A DNA stretch of 64,000 nucleotides from Carya illinoinensis. Lineage: Eukaryota > Streptophyta > Magnoliopsida > Fagales > Juglandaceae. Under the pieces are notes generated by a model. The model was not told the DNA's origin and ran no database searches. It saw nothing but the letters and a program-made list of their open reading frames with translations. This document shows positions 58,855 to 64,000 of this stretch, piece by piece; position 1 is the stretch's first letter; each line of letters starts with the position of its first letter. Both the position numbers and the translations under genes were made by a program. The stretch lies in NCBI RefSeq assembly GCF_018687715.1, contig NC_056760.1, forward strand, positions 11,830,001 through 11,894,000, read 5' to 3'.

Positions 58855-60538
58855 GAGCATTCCTATTCGGTGCCCTATATCGAATGTACAAATAAATAGG
58901 GCTCATAATGGTTTGTCTATTGACAACATGCGTAAGCGATGAGCCCAACATCGAATGGTTACAAAACCTCACCCAAACCTAAATTGCCTTTTGTGGAAAG
59001 TACCAAAACTACAATATGGTCATCCGAGTGAGGATTATCCCGCCATATCGATGGAGCTCCATTAACATTTGTGAATTAACCCCTACTATAATACCACTAT
59101 CACAGCCTAACAGTAGACATGCAATATCCCCCCTCCCCCGAGAGATACCAAACATTGTAAAGGACCCAACAACACATAACAAATGAGAATGGAAAAAGCA
59201 ATGAAAGTGTATATGGCAATCAAATTGCATGCACATAAGCAATGACACAACACATAACATTGAAACATATAGGTTAGTGAAACTGCACATTGCAATAGGT
59301 TTGCACAGACCAACCCAAGGCATTGAAACATATCAAAGTATCACAACACATAACACTAAAACAACACATAAGCAATGACACAGCACATAGTATTGAAACT
59401 AAACATAGCACTAAAACGGCCCATAGCAATGGGTCTGTATAGAGCAACCCAAAGCATTGACACACGAAGCATGCAAATCTTGGATAACAGCAAAAAGCAC
59501 AAGTCAAAAATTTGTCATCAGAACAGGGTGTAATCCTCTAAAAAAAACACAAGTTGCAAGCCTCATCATTTCCATACTTTGCCATTTCAATGCAAAAACA
59601 GATCTAAAAAACAGAGGGAAATGGTAATGAATATATGTTTGGATGTCATTTCCATACTTTCCCACTATTTTTTAAGCTCGAGGTTAAAGATGCATTTACC
59701 AGTTGAGCAAACCAACAGATCTAATTTCTCTCATTAGTGCACAATTTTAGAAATAATGTAGAAATTGAATAGTGCAACCCAAACAAATGCCACAAATAAC
59801 TCTGGTCTAAACCACAAATTACAAAGATCTCAGTGCAAATAACAAAGAAACCCACAAATATCAAAGTTAATTCACAAATGGGAGATCCAAAAAAAAGCTA
59901 GGGTTTTGAGTTAGCAAGAATAGATCAGTGTAATGCATTATATAAAAAATCCAAATACATACAACTAGCTATAGCAATCTTGAAATACAAGCTTGTATAA
60001 AAATAAAATAAAAATAAAAATCTAAAAACAGCACAGCCAAGAACAAATCTCAGATGAAAGCATACGATTGGGTTTGAGTCTGTGTTGGATTTGTGCAAAA
60101 GAGAAGGACGAAGTCTAGCCATGGAAGATCCCAAGAATAAAATGCGATAGAGAAGCTCAATGGCCAGCCATAGAGGATCTCGATTCTCACAAAGTCCAAC
60201 GATGGACGAAGCCGAAATATAATGGAATGTGTGAGAGAGAAGGGGGGAATCCTGCCGTGGAGGAAATTGAGAGTGGGGAAAATGAGGACTTACAAAAATT
60301 GCTGATAGAGAGGTTGCAGTCGATGGTGGCTGCATTGTGAGGGAGGGGCATTTCGCAAAGAGCACCCAACCATCGAGAGAGAAGAAGACACAGGACCAAC
60401 GATGGACAGGAACCAAAATAGATTTGGGGAACCACTCATGTAGCATCCAAAAACTTCATCCGGTTTTGATTGAAAACTTTATAATTTTTTCCAAAATATA
60501 GAGATAAAGAAGATATGCATCACCGAATGTGAATGCTC
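58855..60538. mobile_element. Harbinger-like element, non-autonomous, 1.68 kb
   Basis: The left terminus GAGCATTCCTATTCGGTG and the inverted right terminus GAGCATTCACATTCGGTG match at 16 of 18 positions. TAA flanks both (58852-58854, 60539-60541), the usual 3-bp duplication of PIF/Harbinger elements. No transposase domain is visible. Minus-strand frames inside (for example 59925-60446 and 59009-59323) show no recognisable family, and those at 59009-59507 are repeats of a TGTTATGTGTTG-type phrase. The family is judged from ends and duplication only. Confidence 0.6.
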
Positions 60539-60574
60539 TAATTAGGTTAGAGTACTATGTGTCGAGTAAATTTA

Positions 60575-60927
60575 GATCTCGTTTGGTTATACAGATTAGA
60601 TGAGATAAGAAATCTATAAATAGTAATGAAATAATTTGTGTTAAGATTTTTTATGGGATTTTAGGAAATGATACGAAAAAAAAAAATGAATAAAAATATT
60701 ATAAAATTAAAAGAATATTAGAATATAATTTTTTAATATTATTTTGTTTTGATATTTGAAAATTTTGAATTGTTTTTTATGTTTTATTTGGAAGTTTGAG
60801 AAAGTTCTAATAATTAGACAATGATTGGATGAAAAAGTTATAAATTTAAAAATTTTAAATTAAAAAATATTTATGTTTAAATATTGAGATGGGATGGTTT
60901 AAAATATTTATAAAACCAAACCAGACC
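60575..60927. mobile_element. Tourist-like MITE, 353 bp
   Basis: Ends GATCTCGTTTGGTT and, inverted, GGTCTGGTTTGGTT match at 11 of 14. TTA is present on both sides (60572-60574, 60928-60930). The interior is A/T-rich and non-coding. The size, ends and duplication fit Tourist MITEs of the PIF/Harbinger superfamily. Confidence 0.7.
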
Positions 60928-60930
60928 TTA

Positions 60931-62224
60931 ATAAATGGAAGAGCAAAGGAAAGATCGGCCATTCTTACTTCATAACTTGGGCTATTTATATTTTATAGCC
61001 AGGTAAGCACTTTTTTTTTTCTTCAACAAACAAATATTTCATAAATAAACTAAGAGATTACAATGATATAAGATTTTGTAGAGTTTGAGTATCTAACAAT
61101 CTTTCCAAAACAAACAAAAGCAGCACTAAAATGAAAATAAAAACGGATTATCTCGCCAAAAGATTGACTTCAACCCAATCTCACACGGAGATGCCGCTTT
61201 AAAACGATTTTAACATAGTCTGATAAACAGACTATAAACCTATAACTAAAAGCCAAGCAAGCACTTGAGCCATCGTTCGGTGGACATTCTCTAGGGGCGC
61301 CTTTACCTTGATAGCTACATTATTTTAATGAAACTTAAGTCGTACTCGTCACATCTCTTTGGTCGAGTATCTTTCTAGTTCGATCTTGTTACATTATACG
61401 AATTTGTGTCCCCTTCCCTTTTAGTTCAATTTAATGTGTTTGTCCGCCATTTTTTCTTACCATAAATGTCTTGGATTCGTAAGAAAGGACATAGCAGTTT
61501 GCTGTGTCCAATCACGCTTGCCAAGATGATGCCTTTGAGAAAGAGGGCTGGGCCAGGCATTGAGTCTTGCTAGGCCCATTTGGTCATACATACCGACCCT
61601 GCAATATGCTCTAGTCACTAGTCATGTTAGAGACAACAATTACAATCGTAGTCCCCTGCTTTTTGCCCTTTTGAGTTTCCTTAGCAAATGGGTCATCAGG
61701 CCGCCCGGATGCCTTTTGAAAATAATAGATTTGTGTAGCAAGCATCTTATGAACTTTCTGTACGAAAGTCCAAATCAACTGCAAGATCAAGACTCAGTAC
61801 TACTGAGAAAGTTATAAACAGTGATAAATTAAATGCCACAGGAACACCGAACATGCCAGTACATATGTTTCAGTCATTATAGTTTCCATGTGAGGTAAGC
61901 ACGAGCTGAAGAGATTCTGTGATCAGTTGATGATAAACCATTTCTTTTTGTCTGTTCACAATCTAGAGACAAAAATATATGAGGGTAAGTGGGGACGTTT
62001 CAAAGCAAGAAAAGTCCAAAATGTTTTACGTAAAACCGAAGGAACGCACATAGAATGGCATCTCTACTTTTTTAAAAGCTGAGAACCTCTCACATAATGT
62101 TGAAGTGAGCTCGATCGTATAATATAGGACTAACTCATGTTGGTTGTAATATTTTTATGTGTAGCGATCTTCAGGGTATTGATTGAATTAAGCTCCTGCA
62201 TCAACTTCTAAATCAAGATCATCA
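60931..62224. other. Intergenic DNA upstream of the X8 gene
   Basis: No supported gene. A frame at 61560-61817 (plus) has no recognisable domain. A TATA-like TATAATATAG near 62118-62127 lies about 100 bases upstream of the X8 start and may be its core promoter. Confidence 0.4.
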
Positions 62225-63437
62225 ATGTCATCCGCTTTGCAGAAAAGTCTTCTTGCTCTTCTCCTTTTGATCCTTGCTCTTCAAACATCTGGTAAATTAA
62301 TCATCCTTGCCTTTCCCCCATTAATTGATACATATGCAATATTTGGTGCATGCTGGCCTGCTTTGGTACTATGGATAGACACTTTCGATTGATCTATGCC
62401 ATGAAATATGAATACAATGAATTACCACATTGGAAGGGTCATTGTTTTGTGGCGCTGAGCTTTTAATCGCAGATCATTAGTTTGTCTTAAAGCTCACATA
62501 GATAACATGATAAAATTGCAAATCATCATGATCTAACGATGTGTTTAATCCTGAACTTTTGTTTTTTGATCCCCCTAAAACTGTTAGATGGGCAATTTGT
62601 GGAATGGTGCATTGCTGACGAGCAGACCCCAGATGACGAGCTGCAGACGGCTCTGGACTGGGCTTGTGGAAAAGGAGGTGCAGACTGCAGCAAAATACAA
62701 GCAGCACACCAGCCTTGTTTCTTACCAAATACAATAAGGGACCATGCCTCTTTTGCGTTCAACAACTATTACCAGAAGTTCAAGCACAAAGGAGCTACTT
62801 GCTATTTCAACGCTGCTGCAATGATCACGGATCTTGACCCAAGTAAGTAAGATGTCTACTAAATATACATCGATCTGATCATCAACAGTTTTTCCTGATC
62901 TGAATGTCTAAAAGTTTCCCAAAAATTAATGAAATCTTGCATGCTTTTAGTTCAATCCAGTTAACATTGATCATGAATAGTATAGATCAACAGAAGTTGA
63001 GAATACATACATAAATACATACACGAGTGGGAAAGTTAATCATGTGACTAAAGGTGCGTAAACCACGTGAAACTTTTGAACATATGGCCCATACGTAATC
63101 TATATCTTAGAACTGATTTTGAAGAAGAAGCTTGAGCTACAATATTTTTCTTTTCTTGAGCAAAAGGGCTATAGGTGATCGTGAGAAAGAATATATAATA
63201 ATTAAAGAGGTACATGAATTCTATATATATATCATGTCTCCTTTTGGTGCATGGATCCTATTCCTATATATGCATATATATATCTGCCTGCAGATCGAAG
63301 TTAATTTGATCTCATGCGTATGGACATTATAATATATGTTATAATTAATTGGTCAAATGGAAAATCATGTAATGATGATATTTTCCTTATCTTTGGTGAC
63401 AGGTCATAATTCGTGCAAGTTTGAGTATCTTCCATGA
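62225..63437 (+). CDS. Secreted X8-domain (carbohydrate-binding, CBM43) protein
   Basis: Three exons are predicted: 62225-62291, 62588-62842 and 63403-63437. The GT-AG junctions keep frame and give 118 aa. Residues 1-22 are a clear signal peptide (MSSALQKSLLALLLLILALQ). The X8 domain (about 25-118) has the conserved order WC, then ALDWACGKGGADCSKI, CFLPNT, HASFAFNNYYQKF, TCYF, DPS and a final C in HNSCKFEYLP, so the expected cysteines are present. X8 modules bind beta-1,3-glucan (callose), often at plasmodesmata or the cell wall. There is no glucanase domain and no GPI-anchor tail, so it should be a small apoplastic protein. The third exon contributes only the last 11-12 residues. A longer isoform through intron 2 stops at once (TAAG). 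Confidence 0.88.
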
Positions 63438-63780
63438 ATGATCATGATTAAATTAAAGCATCGGAAATTCGCGGTGATTCATAATATATAATTATTAATT
63501 TAGGTTGCTTTGATGCTGTGATATATTGATAATTATAACGATTAATTATATGTTGCAAAATGTTATTCCCGAATTAATTAATTAAGTAATTAATAGCATT
63601 TGTTTCGTTTGTGCTAATTGTGATCCTATATTTATATATTTTTATAATTTCACGTTTCTTATACAATATGTGTTGATATGATATTTATAAATAATAAAAG
63701 AAGCTAGGAAGACGTACGTACTACGTATATATCATTCATTCCCCATTTAGAAACAGCTTGGTACACATGTTAATAAAAAT
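63438..63780. other. 3' region of the X8 gene
   Basis: No gene. A/T-rich DNA with several TTAATTAAT motifs contains the presumed 3' UTR and poly(A) signals (AATAATAAAAGAAGC near 63689). Confidence 0.4.
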
Positions 63781-63786
63781 ATAAGA

Positions 63787-64000
63787 TTAAGGGCTTTTTT
63801 GGATATTGAGATTATAAGATATAATAGTTTTAGATGAAAATTAAAAATTGAATAAAATATTATTTTTTAATATTATTATTATTTTAAAATTTATAAAAAT
63901 TTAATTATTTATTATATTTTTTATAAAAATTTAAAAAATTTATAATGATAAGATGAGATAATTTTTAAATTTAAACAATCTAAATCTACGCCAAATACAT
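63787..64000. mobile_element. Possible MITE cut by the window end
   Basis: From TTA-AGGGCTTTTTTGGATATTGAG onward the A/T-rich sequence resembles the Tourist-like MITE at 60575-60927 in style (GGGCTTTTTTGG start, AGATGAGATAA near the end). The other terminus lies at or beyond the window edge, so this is tentative. Confidence 0.35.

Noticed and set aside
59009..59507. Cys-rich secreted-type proteins on the minus strand
   Set aside because: They are translations of a repeated TGTTATGTGTTG-like phrase in several frames, with no conserved family pattern.
59925..60446. 173-codon minus-strand ORF
   Set aside because: It lies within the Harbinger-like element, has no transposase motif and has a low-complexity C-terminus. 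It was not supported as a gene.
61560..61817. 85-codon plus-strand ORF
   Set aside because: No recognisable family, promoter or splice context.

Overview
The window is nuclear DNA from a dicot plant. Host genes carry GT-AG introns, and most of the sequence is nested transposable elements of typical plant families: Copia and other LTR elements, CACTA/En-Spm, an L1-type LINE with a plant RNase H, hAT, Harbinger-like elements and MITEs. AT-rich intergenic DNA and microsatellites are frequent. A woody dicot would fit, but nothing here fixes the species.

Layout. 1-7.05 kb is a pile of broken elements: an LTR-like leader, a Copia gag relic with one LTR (minus strand), a CACTA tnpD fragment (minus) and a 5'-truncated LINE (plus). 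7.26-9.99 kb is a small CACTA deletion derivative carrying a frameshifted Transposase_32-type ORF. 10.34-16.18 kb is a nearly full-length but dead LINE (minus) with an 11-bp target-site duplication. 17.8-24.3 kb is a host gene of the autoinhibited Ca2+-ATPase (ACA12/13-like) class. Its reading frame is open, but every catalytic motif is altered and the nucleotide-binding domain is missing. A small non-autonomous LTR element sits in its intron. 26.6-29.4 kb looks like a solo LTR, and 31.2-32.7 kb is a hAT relic. 35.07-35.53 kb is a small conserved-looking single-exon plant gene. 37.76-38.25 kb is a GRF-type zinc-finger pseudogene.

38.66-58.82 kb is the centrepiece. It is a Sirevirus-like Copia element (minus strand, 5-bp duplication CAAAT, 1.34-kb LTRs), and an 11.4-kb, apparently intact and potentially autonomous CACTA element (46259-57661, 3-bp duplication ACG) has jumped into its 5' LTR. 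The CACTA element carries tnpD (transposase, 3 coding exons plus 5' leader exons), tnpA (Transposase_24, 6 exons) and, divergently, an intact 383-codon Transposase_32-type ORF. It also has dense arrays of the palindrome TTCGAA, terminal hairpin palindromes and a 139-bp tandem repeat inside the tnpD leader intron. A Harbinger-like element (58855-60538) and a Tourist-like MITE follow. The last host gene (62.2-63.4 kb) encodes a secreted X8-domain protein.

The most notable items are the CACTA element with its conserved third ORF and TTCGAA arrays, the ACA pseudo-ATPase, and the Copia element's duplicated primer-binding site and antisense gene with its own TATA box. All coordinates were read by eye. 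Exon structures are predictions from splice sites and frame only.
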